From assembly GCA_937773555.1 (NCBI GenBank), contig CALJVT010000005.1, forward strand, positions 62,001-126,000: 64,000 bases of DNA. The letters run 5' to 3'. A model generated the notes under the pieces. That model ran no database searches. It had not been told where the DNA came from and saw only the letters and a program-made list of their open reading frames with translations. Position 1 is the stretch's first letter; each line of letters opens with the position of its first letter. Position numbers and translations under genes: made by a program. The stretch is from an uncultured Pseudomonadales bacterium (GTDB taxonomy: Bacteria > Pseudomonadota > Gammaproteobacteria > Pseudomonadales > Balneatricaceae). Below are positions 44,817-54,647 of this stretch, in pieces.

Positions 44817-45560
44817 CTACCACGCCATGACCTGCTTGATAAACGGAATAGTGATCCGTCTCTTCTCTAGCCAAGAGGCTGAGTCTAATAAATCTAAAAC
44901 TGCCAACACATTCGTCAGGCCCCGTGGGCTCCGTGAAAAAATATAGGCCACTTGCTCGTCCGTTAATTGCAAACCTTTTTGCTTAGCTTTAGCTTTTAAT
45001 AATTGCCTACTGGCCACTTCATCCAAGGCATTTAATTGAAAAACATTAGCTAACTGTAATCTCGAGCGCAAATCGTTAAGTGAGCAGTTTATTGTTCTAG
45101 GGTTTGATTTAGCTGACATCACAAGGTGATTACCTTGCTGCATTAACCTATTGTACAAATGAAACCAGGCCTGTGCCCAGTGACTATCAGCAACCAGGCA
45201 ATCTATATCGTCAACACATACTAAAAAATTATGCTCTAAGCCCACTAGATAGTCATTGGCTTGACGCGCTGGTATTTGCATTAACTCACTGCAGCTTATG
45301 TAGACCGCTTCCTGACCCATTTCTTGAGCTTTAAGCACGCAGCCTTGCAATACATGGCTTTTACCCACACCTTGAGCACCAAATACATAAACACTGTCAG
45401 CCTGCTCATTGAGCATCAGCTGATCTAGCGTTGGAGGCAATGCGGGTGCACCACTAAAGCTAAAGTTACTCAACTGTTGCTGAGCATTTAAAGTGACACC
45501 TAACATAAGTTGCTCAGAGCCACGCTGCCCAAATGTGTTGGTTACAACATTAGACGTCAT
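44817..45560 (-). CDS. hda: Hda, regulatory inactivator of DnaA
   Basis: Hda with the DNA clamp stimulates ATP hydrolysis by DnaA to limit replication initiation. The DnaA-like AAA+ core has Walker A FGAQGVGKSHVL, Walker B LVCVDDIDCL and an arginine-finger region (LNDLRSRLQLANVFQL). The 247-residue length fits. A clamp-binding motif would lie at the N-terminus; the segment QLMLGVTLN is a candidate. It overlaps perM by 4 bases. Confidence 0.93.
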   Translation of the reverse strand: MTSNVVTNTFGQRGSEQLMLGVTLNAQQQLSNFSFSGAPALPPTLDQLMLNEQADSVYVFGAQGVGKSHVLQGCVLKAQEMGQEAVYISCSELMQIPARQANDYLVGLEHNFLVCVDDIDCLVADSHWAQAWFHLYNRLMQQGNHLVMSAKSNPRTINCSLNDLRSRLQLANVFQLNALDEVASRQLLKAKAKQKGLQLTDEQVAYIFSRSPRGLTNVLAVLDLLDSASWLEKRRITIPFIKQVMAW

Positions 45561-46630
45561 TCACTATCCCGCTGACCATACAATGAGCTTTTGATATAGC
45601 CCTCATGAAGATTGCGCAACAATACCATAATCACAGCAGCGATTGGCAAAGCTAACAAAATACCCATAAACCCAAATAATTGACCACCTGCTAAAATTGC
45701 AAATATGACAGCCACTGGATGCAAGCCAATACGATCACCTACAAGAAGTGGAGTTAGTACAAAGCTCTCTACCATTTGCCCTATAACAAACACTGCAACC
45801 ACGAGAGTAAGTGGCACGTACCCGTCAAACTGAAAAAAGGCAATAACCATGGCGACTGCAATACCAACAACAAAACCTAAGTAAGGCACAATACTGGCTA
45901 GGCCAGCCAATATACCAATTAATAATGCGTAATTTAAGCCCACCGCACTAAGCCCTAGTGCATATATTACGCCCAAACTAAACATGACTAGCAGCTGGCC
46001 TCTCATAAATGCGCCCAAAACATCATTACTCTCTGACGCCAGCGCACTAACACGGGGCTGAGCGCTAATGGGCAACAAAGCCTTGATGCGCGCTGTAAGA
46101 AGATCAAAATCCCTCAACATATAAAATGCCACCACAGGAACCATGGCCATAGAGCCTAGGGTAGAAATTAAACTCATACTCGATTGTGTAGCATATTGAA
46201 CCACGCGAGAAATTACCCCGCCTGTTTGTTTCCACTCAGCAGAGAGCCCTTCAGTAACTAGGTCTAAGTTCATGCTTTTAACATCTACACCTAAATTTGA
46301 CTGCAACCACGGTAACAAAGCGGCATTATACCAGACCTCAATAGTGGGTATCATTTGTACTAAGGTCTGAATCTGCTTAATCATCAAAGGCACAACAACC
46401 AATATTATGGCCGCCAACACCAAAATTAACACTACAAATACAATTATCGTTGCAATTGTTCTGCTACATCCTCTGGCTTCTAAACGATCAGCAAAGGGAT
46501 CTGCCAAGTAGGCGATGCCAATACCTACAACAAACGGCGTAAGCACAGGCTGAAGTAAATAGAGCAACGCTGCTACAATAGCCCCTACAAAAAACAACAA
46601 CCCTGTCTGAGACTGCGTCATTAGATACAT
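45557..46630 (-). CDS. perM: AI-2E/PerM-family membrane permease
   Basis: The 357-residue protein has about eight hydrophobic segments in the pattern of the AI-2E transporter family, including the YLADPFADRLEARGCSRT loop (37-54) and the late FVIGQMVESFVLTPLLVGDRIGLHPVAVI segment. The substrate is not established for this branch. It sits between the DUF2066 gene and hda, as in Pseudomonas. Confidence 0.9.
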   Translation of the reverse strand: MYLMTQSQTGLLFFVGAIVAALLYLLQPVLTPFVVGIGIAYLADPFADRLEARGCSRTIATIIVFVVLILVLAAIILVVVPLMIKQIQTLVQMIPTIEVWYNAALLPWLQSNLGVDVKSMNLDLVTEGLSAEWKQTGGVISRVVQYATQSSMSLISTLGSMAMVPVVAFYMLRDFDLLTARIKALLPISAQPRVSALASESNDVLGAFMRGQLLVMFSLGVIYALGLSAVGLNYALLIGILAGLASIVPYLGFVVGIAVAMVIAFFQFDGYVPLTLVVAVFVIGQMVESFVLTPLLVGDRIGLHPVAVIFAILAGGQLFGFMGILLALPIAAVIMVLLRNLHEGYIKSSLYGQRDSE

Positions 46631-46638
46631 TCCTTATA

Positions 46639-47742
46639 TTAATTCCATTGATAGTGCCATAAAGGACTACTATCAGCGTCCTCCTTGGCATCCATCTTGT
46701 CTACAGGTTTTAATCGTCGTTTAAGATCAACAACTGATTTAACTTGAGCTAGATGAGATTGAGCAAATATTCTAAACTCTAATGTAGCGCCACTGGCACT
46801 GCGCAGTTGTACCCCTTGAATACCAGCAATGCCCTGCAACATTGCACGTAATTCAACATAGTCCTCAAACTGGGTCACCTGATCTACTCGCAATATAGCA
46901 ATTTTAGTGTCGTCATCAATTGATGCTTTAATAGCAGTGGCCAAGGCGAATTTTGCTACTAAACTGGATGACAAACGGTCTTGTAAAGGGTCTATTAAAG
47001 TGGCTAAGTCCGTGCCTTCAGAAGACCACTGCTGTTCAACTTCGTCCAGCCAAAAATTCCACTCCACCCGCCACAGCTTTTGACTATCTTGGAACATACG
47101 ACCAACTAATACGGCGTCAGCTTGATAACGGCTGGAGGCGCTTTTAATCGTATCTCTAAACAGCCCCCATAGGGCCCCAGCATTGATAGCAACTTGGTCT
47201 TCTAAATCTAATAACGGCCATAATAACGGCATACCTCGTTGTTCTGCTTGCTGCATGATTTGTGCCACCATAGGGTGGCTATCATCACTAACAATCTGGC
47301 GAGTGCCCTGGGTATCTTCCACCAACCAAACTAAGATTGCTGCACGATCAGCTCCCCAAATGGGGAGCCCAGAGTCAGCAATTAGTCGATTAACCTGTAA
47401 CGCATCAAAGGCTAACTCTATCACCGCTTGCGGCTTACCGTCAGCTAATTGAGTGGTAAAGGAAAAGCGCTGCAAGTAATCGTCTGCGTCTACTAGCGCA
47501 GTGCGTATGCGCGGGTTATTTAAGCTCTTTGTTTGTCCCGTCACTTTAACCAACACTTGACTAAGGCCCACCTTTTTCGCCCTCATCAGCTGTGCTTGGG
47601 ATTGGTCTTCCACGGCAACCTCGGCACTATAGAGGCCTTCTACAGTGACACTAAATGCTGGGGAAGCCAACAACAGTAACAGCAACCCAGAACTTATTTT
47701 CCATAATGACTTAGCCACTATTTTTTGCAATATTAATGTCAT
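46639..47742 (-). CDS. DUF2066 exported protein
   Basis: A 367-residue protein with a signal peptide (ISSGLLLLLLASPAFS) and then the DUF2066 start VEGLYSAEVAVEDQSQAQLMRAKKVGLSQVLVKVTG (33-68). It is conserved next to purM and perM in this group of bacteria. The function is unknown; the protein is expected in the periplasm. It is divergent from purM. Confidence 0.88.
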   Translation of the reverse strand: MTLILQKIVAKSLWKISSGLLLLLLASPAFSVTVEGLYSAEVAVEDQSQAQLMRAKKVGLSQVLVKVTGQTKSLNNPRIRTALVDADDYLQRFSFTTQLADGKPQAVIELAFDALQVNRLIADSGLPIWGADRAAILVWLVEDTQGTRQIVSDDSHPMVAQIMQQAEQRGMPLLWPLLDLEDQVAINAGALWGLFRDTIKSASSRYQADAVLVGRMFQDSQKLWRVEWNFWLDEVEQQWSSEGTDLATLIDPLQDRLSSSLVAKFALATAIKASIDDDTKIAILRVDQVTQFEDYVELRAMLQGIAGIQGVQLRSASGATLEFRIFAQSHLAQVKSVVDLKRRLKPVDKMDAKEDADSSPLWHYQWN

Positions 47743-47942
47743 ACAGTATCTTTGGTTATTATTGGATTAGGTATTTTGTCAGTCTAAAGTAAATCTCCCT
47801 AACTATAATCAATATGTGTCAGTGCTGCCAGCAACAAAAGTACAAAAAACCTCTAAACTTCCACTATAAGCAGGTGATGAAACATCGGGAGACGTGGTAA
47901 AATAAGTCATTCTAACTAAACGACTAAGGTCACCCCCCTGCT

Positions 47943-48989
47943 ATGAGCACTGAAGCCCCTACCCATTCCCTAAGCTATAAAGATGCTGGTGTTGATATCG
48001 ATGCAGGTAACGCTCTTATTGAACGCATTAAAGGTGTCGCTAAGCGCACCCGTCGCCCAGAAGTAATGGCTGGCCTAGGCGGTTTTGGAGCACTGTTCGA
48101 GCTACCCAAGGGGTATGACGAGCCGGTACTTGTATCTGGCACCGATGGCGTCGGCACGAAGTTAAAATTAGCTTTAGAACTTAACCGTCATGATCATATC
48201 GGTATCGACCTTGTGGCTATGTGTGCTAACGATTTAATTGTTGCCGGTGCAGAACCATTATTTTTCTTAGACTATTACGCCACTGGCAAGCTAGATGTAG
48301 ACATTGCAACACGCGTAGTAACCGGAATTGGTGAAGGCTGCGAACTTGCAGGTGCCTCTTTAGTGGGTGGTGAAACAGCCGAAATGCCAGGCATGTACGA
48401 AGGTGAAGATTATGATCTTGCTGGTTTCTGTGTAGGCATCGTAGAAAAGAGCAAAATCATAGATGGCAGTAAAGTTGCTTCAGGAGATGTGCTGATCGGA
48501 TTGCCAGCCTCGGGCCCACACTCTAATGGTTATTCCTTAATTCGCAAAATTATTGACGTGAGCAAAGCCGATTTGCAACAGGACATTGGTGGTGTCAGTT
48601 TAGGTGAAGCCCTAATGGAACCGACCCGTATTTACGTAAAAGCTTTGCTAGAATTGTTTAAGCAAGTAGATGTAAGGGCTTTATCCCATATTACTGGTGG
48701 CGGTTTACTAGAGAATATCCCTCGCGTATTACCAAGCGACAGTGTAGCTGTAATTGATACTCATTCATGGCTGCAACCTGCAGTATTTAAGTGGTTACAA
48801 ACTAATGGTAATGTAACCGATACTGAAATGTACCGCACATTCAACTGTGGCGTAGGCATGGTGATTGTAGTGGCTGAAGAAGACCAAGCCAAAACCATAG
48901 CATGCTTAACTAACGCCGGTGAACAACCGTGGGTTATTGGCCATATTAAACAAAATAATGGCTCTGAAGACGCTGTTATTATGCGTTAA
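47943..48989 (+). CDS. purM: phosphoribosylformylglycinamidine cyclo-ligase (AIR synthetase)
   Basis: PurM closes the imidazole ring of AIR with ATP, the fifth step of purine synthesis. Motifs are [20 protein letters not shown] (residues 10-29), [25 protein letters not shown] and [12 protein letters not shown]. The 348-residue length is standard. It is followed 20 bases later by purN. The 200 bases upstream show a TAAAAT -10-like box but no obvious PurR-type site. Confidence 0.97.
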   Translation: MSTEAPTHSLSYKDAGVDIDAGNALIERIKGVAKRTRRPEVMAGLGGFGALFELPKGYDEPVLVSGTDGVGTKLKLALELNRHDHIGIDLVAMCANDLIVAGAEPLFFLDYYATGKLDVDIATRVVTGIGEGCELAGASLVGGETAEMPGMYEGEDYDLAGFCVGIVEKSKIIDGSKVASGDVLIGLPASGPHSNGYSLIRKIIDVSKADLQQDIGGVSLGEALMEPTRIYVKALLELFKQVDVRALSHITGGGLLENIPRVLPSDSVAVIDTHSWLQPAVFKWLQTNGNVTDTEMYRTFNCGVGMVIVVAEEDQAKTIACLTNAGEQPWVIGHIKQNNGSEDAVIMR

Positions 48990-49009
48990 TTTAACGCTTG
49001 GATACTTAA

Positions 49010-49675
49010 ATGCATGAACCATCCTTACAACAGATACCCCGCCTTGTGGTGCTCATATCTGGCAGTGGCAGTAATCTGCAAGTACTGATTGACGCCATTG
49101 CTGATGGCACTATTGCTGCTACTATCGAACTAGTTATTAGCAACAAACAAGAAGCCATGGGCTTAGCCAGAGCGAATAGAGCAGGTATTGCGACTCAAGT
49201 CATTAACCACCTTGACTATGGCAGTCGTGAAGCATTTGATCGTGAGTTAATGCATGCCATAGATGATAAACAGCCAGACCTTATAGTTTTGGCTGGTTTT
49301 ATGCGCATTTTTACGCCCGAATTAACCCATCGTTACGAAGGGCGTATGCTTAACATTCACCCTTCGTTGTTACCCCTGTTTAAAGGCACCAATACCCATG
49401 AGCGCGCTCTAGAAGCAGAGGTGGAGCAACATGGAGCCAGCGTGCATTTTGTTTCGAGTGAACTTGATGGTGGGCCTATTGTCATACAAGCATTGGTTCC
49501 TGTGCTAAACATGGATTCACCCAGCATATTAGCTAGTCGGGTTTTGGTACAAGAGCATATTATTTACCCTATCGCTATAAAGTGGTTTTGTGAGGGACGT
49601 CTAAAACTTCACAACAACACCGTATTAATGGATGGCCATAGCTTACCTACTCAGGGAATGCCGTTCCAATGTTAA
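49010..49675 (+). CDS. purN: phosphoribosylglycinamide formyltransferase
   Basis: PurN transfers a formyl group from 10-formyl-THF to GAR. The N-terminal LVVLISGSGSNLQVLIDAI binds phosphate. The catalytic Asn/His are in LNIHPSLLPLFKGT, and the Asp is in SSELDGGPIVIQA. The 221-residue length is normal. It uses the formyl-THF that FolD can make. Confidence 0.96.
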   Translation: MHEPSLQQIPRLVVLISGSGSNLQVLIDAIADGTIAATIELVISNKQEAMGLARANRAGIATQVINHLDYGSREAFDRELMHAIDDKQPDLIVLAGFMRIFTPELTHRYEGRMLNIHPSLLPLFKGTNTHERALEAEVEQHGASVHFVSSELDGGPIVIQALVPVLNMDSPSILASRVLVQEHIIYPIAIKWFCEGRLKLHNNTVLMDGHSLPTQGMPFQC

Positions 49676-49711
49676 AGTGAGAGCTTGATATTCATATCTC
49701 AAGGAAGTGCA

Positions 49712-50449
49712 ATGTCATATGTGAAGCAAACTTTGTTTAATGCTACTAGCCTAGCCGGTCTATTCCTGGTGTTATTATGGAGTAGCAACAGCATAGCTGA
49801 GCTGCGCACTTTTCAAGCCATGTACACCAGCCAGTGGGACTTGGGCATCAGCCTGTCAGGCAAGGCAGAACGCAGCCTAGTTAAGAACAGTGATGGCAAT
49901 TATCGCCTCACTACAGAAGCCAGTGCAATGATTGCTTCCCTCACTGAATCTTCATTATTCAGCCTTTTAGATGATCAACTTCAACCTATCCATTACAGCT
50001 ACCAGCGAAAAGTTTTTAACAACAAGCGTAACGTAGAAGTGGCATTCGACTGGCCAAACAAAAAAGTTAAGAACACCGCAGAGGGGTCTTCCTGGCTGAT
50101 GGATATCGTGCCACACACGTTAGATAAACAAAGTGTGCAGTTACGCTTGCAGCTTGACTTGGCAATCACCCCAGTAGTTGAGGGACAAATTTATGCCTAC
50201 GAGGTAGCTGATGGTGGACTACTTAAAACCTATCGCTTTATTGCTGATGGTGAAGACCTCATTGAAACAGCCTTGGGCAGGTTTAAGTCTGTGCGTATTA
50301 AGCGTGATAGAGGTGAGGATACTGACCGAGAAACATGGATTTGGTTTGCGCCAGAACTGGACTATACCATTGTCCGCATTGTGCAAAAAGAAACTGACGG
50401 CAAACGTTACCAACTCAATTTGACCCATCTAAACTGGCTAGAACGTTAA
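49712..50449 (+). CDS. DUF3108 exported protein
   Basis: A 245-residue protein starting at the ATG at 49712 with AAGGAAG in front. It has a signal peptide (SLAGLFLVLLWSSNSIAE) and a beta-rich DUF3108 domain: YTSQWDLGISLSGKAERSL, LDDQLQPIHYSYQRK and KTYRFIADGEDLIETALG. It lies 36 bases after purN, the same place as in Pseudomonas. It is probably periplasmic or lipid-associated; the function is unknown. Confidence 0.88.
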   Translation: MSYVKQTLFNATSLAGLFLVLLWSSNSIAELRTFQAMYTSQWDLGISLSGKAERSLVKNSDGNYRLTTEASAMIASLTESSLFSLLDDQLQPIHYSYQRKVFNNKRNVEVAFDWPNKKVKNTAEGSSWLMDIVPHTLDKQSVQLRLQLDLAITPVVEGQIYAYEVADGGLLKTYRFIADGEDLIETALGRFKSVRIKRDRGEDTDRETWIWFAPELDYTIVRIVQKETDGKRYQLNLTHLNWLER

Positions 50450-50559
50450 TCAGAACGTCCCTCCGCACTTTATTGTGCAAAGCTTAGTAAAGCTATTAGC
50501 GCACAGCCACTGATTTAGTTACACTCCTTGGCTAGAAATAATTTAATTAAGGATCTATC

Positions 50560-51822
50560 TTGGCTTCTTCACACCGTATTGCTGCTTTTATCTTAACCGC
50601 CACCACAGCCATAGGTAGCCACGCCAGCCAATTTCAAGATCTGTTTCAACTCGCACAGGCTAACGACCCTAGCTACCTCGCTGCCCAGCACACGCTTGAA
50701 TCTAAACTACAGATCATCCCGCAAGCCAATAGTGCACTTAGCCCACAAATAACGGGAAAGCTTAATCAAAATTTAGCTTTAGATGCACGCTCCAACAGTC
50801 ACAGTTATGGTGTGCAAGTGGCCCTGCCCTTAAGGCTAGATGCATACTATGGCATGAAAGTGGCGGAGCAAATTGCTGCTGGGGCACGCATTAGCTTCGA
50901 AAAAACCCATCAAAATCTTATTTTCTCTGTTATTGAACGTTATGTAGCGGTGATCAAACAACAGCACCAACTTTTTTCAAGCATGGCTGAGGTGACTGCT
51001 ATAGAACAGCGTTTAAAACAAACTCAGCAACAAGTTGATCTAGGCATTACTAGTATTATTCAGCTGCAAGACGTAAAAGCCAACTTTCAACAATTACAGG
51101 TAAACCTGCTACAGGTTAGGCAAAACCTAAGCTTAGCTAGGGCTAATCTTGAGAATTTAACCAACCAAGCATTACCAGAGCAGCTTCCTGCCCTAGGCAG
51201 TGGCTTTAGTGCCGACAGCCTAATCACTACTAACTCTCTAGAAAATTGGTTTGTTTTGGCACAGGATAATAATCTTGACCTTGCTAACAATAGTTCTGCC
51301 ACTCGACAGGCATTCCATAACTACCAGGTCAAGGATGTAAGTATGTACCCTACTGCAAATGTCACTGTGGCAAAGAATTACAGCAGCGCTATGGGTGATT
51401 CACAAACATTCTCTATCGGGGTGTCAGGCACTTTTTATGACGGTGGTCTTAACCAAGCCCAAACCAAAGAGGCCAAAGAAAGCTGGCATGCTGTTGAACA
51501 GCAAGGCCAAGCCCTGCTGAAGGCCACACAACAAGAAGTTAGGCGCTGGCATCAAGCCCTTGATACGAGTCGCCAACAAATTCAAGCGTTGGCGCAATTA
51601 GATAAAGCAGTGCAAGCATCTTTAGCAGGAAAGAATACGGAGTACGAATTGGGCTTGAGAGACCTCAGTGATATTCTAGATGCTGAAAAACTAGTATTTT
51701 CTGCACAAAGAAACTGGGCAAATGCACGCCTTGATTTAGTTCTAAACCAATTGCGCCTCAAAAAAGCCAGCGGCCTTTTAAGCCGTGATGACCTTACTCA
51801 ATTGGACCAATGGTTTAACTAA
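50560..51822 (+). CDS. TolC-family outer-membrane efflux protein
   Basis: A 420-residue protein with a TTG start after AAGGA, a short signal peptide ending near SHAS, and two OEP repeats rich in Gln and Leu coiled coil. Typical segments are DLFQLAQANDPSYLAA, SVIERYVAVIKQQHQL, QQVDLGITSIIQLQDVKANF and the second-repeat YELGLRDLSDILDAEKLVFSAQ. It is the outer-membrane channel type for type I export or efflux, but no membrane-fusion protein or pump gene is adjacent. It is somewhat shorter than E. coli TolC (about 490). Confidence 0.88.
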   Translation: MASSHRIAAFILTATTAIGSHASQFQDLFQLAQANDPSYLAAQHTLESKLQIIPQANSALSPQITGKLNQNLALDARSNSHSYGVQVALPLRLDAYYGMKVAEQIAAGARISFEKTHQNLIFSVIERYVAVIKQQHQLFSSMAEVTAIEQRLKQTQQQVDLGITSIIQLQDVKANFQQLQVNLLQVRQNLSLARANLENLTNQALPEQLPALGSGFSADSLITTNSLENWFVLAQDNNLDLANNSSATRQAFHNYQVKDVSMYPTANVTVAKNYSSAMGDSQTFSIGVSGTFYDGGLNQAQTKEAKESWHAVEQQGQALLKATQQEVRRWHQALDTSRQQIQALAQLDKAVQASLAGKNTEYELGLRDLSDILDAEKLVFSAQRNWANARLDLVLNQLRLKKASGLLSRDDLTQLDQWFN

Positions 51823-51875
51823 TTGTAGCAGTCAGTGCAGTGACCTGCCGGTTAGTGTAGATTGACTTTTAAGAC

Positions 51876-51901
51876 GCTAATAGACCATATTGTCTATTAG
51901 C
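51876..51901. terminator. hairpin between the convergent TolC-like gene and dcd
   Basis: GCTAATAGAC and GTCTATTAGC form a perfect 10-bp stem with a 6-base loop (51886-51891). An outer pair AAGACGC (51871) / GCGTCTT (51911) overlaps the end of dcd. T runs are weak, so function as an intrinsic terminator is uncertain. Confidence 0.5.
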
Positions 51902-51906
51902 CATAC

Positions 51907-52491
51907 CTAGGCGTCTTGGTCAATACGGCTTGCTAGCGCGCTTTGTTGATGTTTGTATTTAGCGTCGGGCCTTTTATTGTATGGCCTAAGTGATGGGCTA
52001 GAGAGCGTTTCAAAATTGATCGCACCAATAGTCATATTAGGTTTTAACGCCAAGGGCAGCTTGCCACTGTTAAAACACTCTAGCACAATAGCACCACTCC
52101 AACCGGGGTCAATACGATGTGCTGTAACATGAACCATAAGCCCTAATCGTGCTAGCGAAGAGCGCCCATCTAACCAGCCGACATGGTCATCAGGAATAGT
52201 GATCGACTCTAATGTGACGGCTAGTGCCAACTCACCAGGGTGTAGAAAAAAGCTCTCACCTTCCTCAACAACAATCTCTTCACTCATAATGGCTTCAAGG
52301 GTACTGTTTATCTCTTCGCGGCTAGCGCTTACGTCTACAAACGCACGAGCATGGTCCTTAAACACACGAAAGCTATTGCCTAATCGCAGGTCTACACTGA
52401 CTCCCGTAATAACGCTATCGTCAGGCCGTGGTTCAATGCCAATTTTGCCACTATTTAAAGCGGCGATAATGTCTTTATCACTTAAACGCAT
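51907..52491 (-). CDS. dcd: dCTP deaminase
   Basis: Dcd deaminates dCTP to dUTP, feeding dTMP synthesis. Motifs are [45 protein letters not shown] with the active-site Arg/Ser, and [14 protein letters not shown] with the catalytic Glu. The 194-residue length is normal. It follows apbC by 5 bases; the order metG/apbC/dcd is as in Pseudomonas. Confidence 0.96.
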   Translation of the reverse strand: MRLSDKDIIAALNSGKIGIEPRPDDSVITGVSVDLRLGNSFRVFKDHARAFVDVSASREEINSTLEAIMSEEIVVEEGESFFLHPGELALAVTLESITIPDDHVGWLDGRSSLARLGLMVHVTAHRIDPGWSGAIVLECFNSGKLPLALKPNMTIGAINFETLSSPSLRPYNKRPDAKYKHQQSALASRIDQDA

Positions 52492-52496
52492 GAGAT

Positions 52497-53324
52497 TTAA
52501 TCTTCATCTATACTAATACTAGGCATGGATTGGCTAGTCACATCAAGCTTTGACACTAGTGAATGGGCCAACTTTACATAGGTATGGGCCGCCGCTGATT
52601 GCGGCTCAGCGACCACCGTGGGTGTTCCTCCATCAACAAGCACCCGAATAGCCATGCTCAATGGTAAGCTGGCAAGCAAGTCAGTGCCATACTCTTGGGC
52701 CAGTGCTTCACCGCCGCCAGCACCAAAAATTGCCTCTTCATGATTGCATTGGCTACACACATGAGTGCTCATATTTTCCACAATGCCTAACACGGGTACT
52801 TTTACCTTATTAAACATTTCTATACCCTTGCGGGCATCTAGCAATGCTAGGTCCTGTGGGGTGGTCACAATCACTGCACCAGACACTTGCGCCTTTTGAC
52901 ACAAGGTTAATTGTATATCACCAGTGCCAGGAGGCATGTCAACAAACAAGTAATCCAACTCCCCCCAATTTGTTTGCAATAGCATCTGCTGCAATGCACC
53001 TGCTGCCATTGGGCCACGCCAAACCATAGGCGAGTTAGCATCTACTAAAAAGGCCATAGACATGACACTTACGCCATGGGCTTGAATAGGCACAAACCAC
53101 TTCTCTTCCATCGTTTCTGGGTGGCTGCCTTCAGCAATTCCCAACATTAAACCTTGGCTGGGGCCATAAATGTCAGCATCTAAAACACCAACTTTAAAAC
53201 CCGCTTTAGCCATGGCTAAGGCCACGTTAACTGTGGTTGTCGATTTACCTACACCGCCCTTGCCAGAAGCTATGGCAACGATGTGTTTGATGTTTTGAAG
53301 GCCTTCTGGTCGTGTGTCGCTCAT
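52497..53324 (-). CDS. apbC: Mrp/ApbC iron-sulfur carrier P-loop ATPase
   Basis: ApbC carries and delivers Fe-S clusters. The deviant Walker [12 protein letters not shown] is near residues 19-29, followed by [22 protein letters not shown] and the cluster Cys pair in [10 protein letters not shown]. The ATG at 53324 gives 275 residues starting just before the ATPase domain. The N-terminal MIP18/DUF59 domain of the E. coli and Pseudomonas proteins is absent. The upstream extension of the frame overlaps trmA and does not resemble that domain. It lies 10 bases after trmA. Confidence 0.93.
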   Translation of the reverse strand: MSDTRPEGLQNIKHIVAIASGKGGVGKSTTTVNVALAMAKAGFKVGVLDADIYGPSQGLMLGIAEGSHPETMEEKWFVPIQAHGVSVMSMAFLVDANSPMVWRGPMAAGALQQMLLQTNWGELDYLFVDMPPGTGDIQLTLCQKAQVSGAVIVTTPQDLALLDARKGIEMFNKVKVPVLGIVENMSTHVCSQCNHEEAIFGAGGGEALAQEYGTDLLASLPLSMAIRVLVDGGTPTVVAEPQSAAAHTYVKLAHSLVSKLDVTSQSMPSISIDED

Positions 53325-53334
53325 TAGATATATC

Positions 53335-54453
53335 CTATGAATTACGTTTATGCAACACCACACCGCATTCGGTATGATGGGTATATGGAAACTGGTCAAA
53401 TAAAGCCAAGCGTTTTAGCACGTGAGTTTGCTTGAGTTCTTGTAAGTTTTCTAGCAAGGTGTCCGGGTTGCAAGAAATGTAAACCACCTGATCAAATTGC
53501 TGCACTAATGCTAACGTTTCTTGGTCTAACCCTGCTCTGGGCGGATCGACTAAAATAGTGCCAAAATTAAAGCTGCTTAAATCTACATCAGCTAAGCGCC
53601 TAAAGGCACGCACACCCGCCAAGGCTTGAGTCATTTCTTCGCTGGACAGACGCACAATAGTGACATTATCAATGCCATTTTCAATCAGATTAACATGGGC
53701 GGAGTTAACCGAAGACTTAGCAATTTCGGTGGCCATTACTTTGCGAAACTGTGCGGCTAAAGGCACAGTGAAGTTGCCATTACCACAGTACAACTCCAAC
53801 AAATCTGGTTTATCCATGGGGCCAAAACGCTCGACATTTTCACAAGCCCAAGAGATCATTTTCTCATTAACACCCGCATTAGGTTGAGTAAATGAGTTCT
53901 CTACCTGCTGATAATGATACTTTCGCCCTCGCACTTCGAGAGTTTCCATAATGTAGCCAATACCCAACACATGCTTTTGTTTTCGCGCTCGACCAATAAT
54001 ATTAATACCCAGTTCAATACGCAGGGCGTCAGCAAGAGCTAACCAATCATCTCCTAGTTGCTTATGGTACAAAAGACTGACGAGAACTTCACCACGTTGG
54101 CTGCTTAAAAAATCTATTTGGAATAACTTTTTACTCAACACAGGCGACGCTTTAATGCCTGCCAGTAGGGGTATCATTAGGTCATTTATTGGCTCACTGG
54201 CTTGAGGAAAAGACTCTATGCGAATGGGCTGATATTTATTACCTGGTGGAAACATAGCATAAAATAAGTCATCCCCCTCGTGCCACATACGAAATTCTGC
54301 CCGCATGCGATAATTTTCTGGCTTAGATGAGAATACGTCTAACACAAGGCCTGAGGCAAAACTGCCTAACTCATCAAAGCGACGCCTAATCTGTTCACTT
54401 TTAGCGTCTAGTAGGGCTTGGTATTGTTGCGGTTCTATAGGCTCAAGTGCCAC
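53335..54453 (-). CDS. trmA: tRNA (uracil-5)-methyltransferase
   Basis: TrmA makes 5-methyluridine 54 in the T loop of tRNA with SAM. The RNA-binding N-terminal half has YRMRAEFRMWH. The SAM motif is LLELYCGNGNFT, followed by VDPPRAGLD and the catalytic Cys in VYISCNPDTL, with the late Glu in HTECGVVLHK. The 372-residue length fits TrmA rather than RlmD, and the N-terminal TRAM domain is absent as expected. Confidence 0.95.
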   Translation of the reverse strand: MALEPIEPQQYQALLDAKSEQIRRRFDELGSFASGLVLDVFSSKPENYRMRAEFRMWHEGDDLFYAMFPPGNKYQPIRIESFPQASEPINDLMIPLLAGIKASPVLSKKLFQIDFLSSQRGEVLVSLLYHKQLGDDWLALADALRIELGINIIGRARKQKHVLGIGYIMETLEVRGRKYHYQQVENSFTQPNAGVNEKMISWACENVERFGPMDKPDLLELYCGNGNFTVPLAAQFRKVMATEIAKSSVNSAHVNLIENGIDNVTIVRLSSEEMTQALAGVRAFRRLADVDLSSFNFGTILVDPPRAGLDQETLALVQQFDQVVYISCNPDTLLENLQELKQTHVLKRLALFDQFPYTHHTECGVVLHKRNS

Positions 54454-54647
54454 AAACCTGCTCCTTAAACTGGGATCTGTTATTAGTGTGGATTATAGCA
54501 GGGCAAACGGGCATAAACATATAATCCTGCACTCTTAGAGGAGAAACTATAGGCGTACAGTCCAATGTTTTGTACAATGGTGGCCGAAACATCAAATCCA
54601 CTAGTTTGCGCTCCATTTAGCGCCCTTAAGACACTTGAATCTAACCC

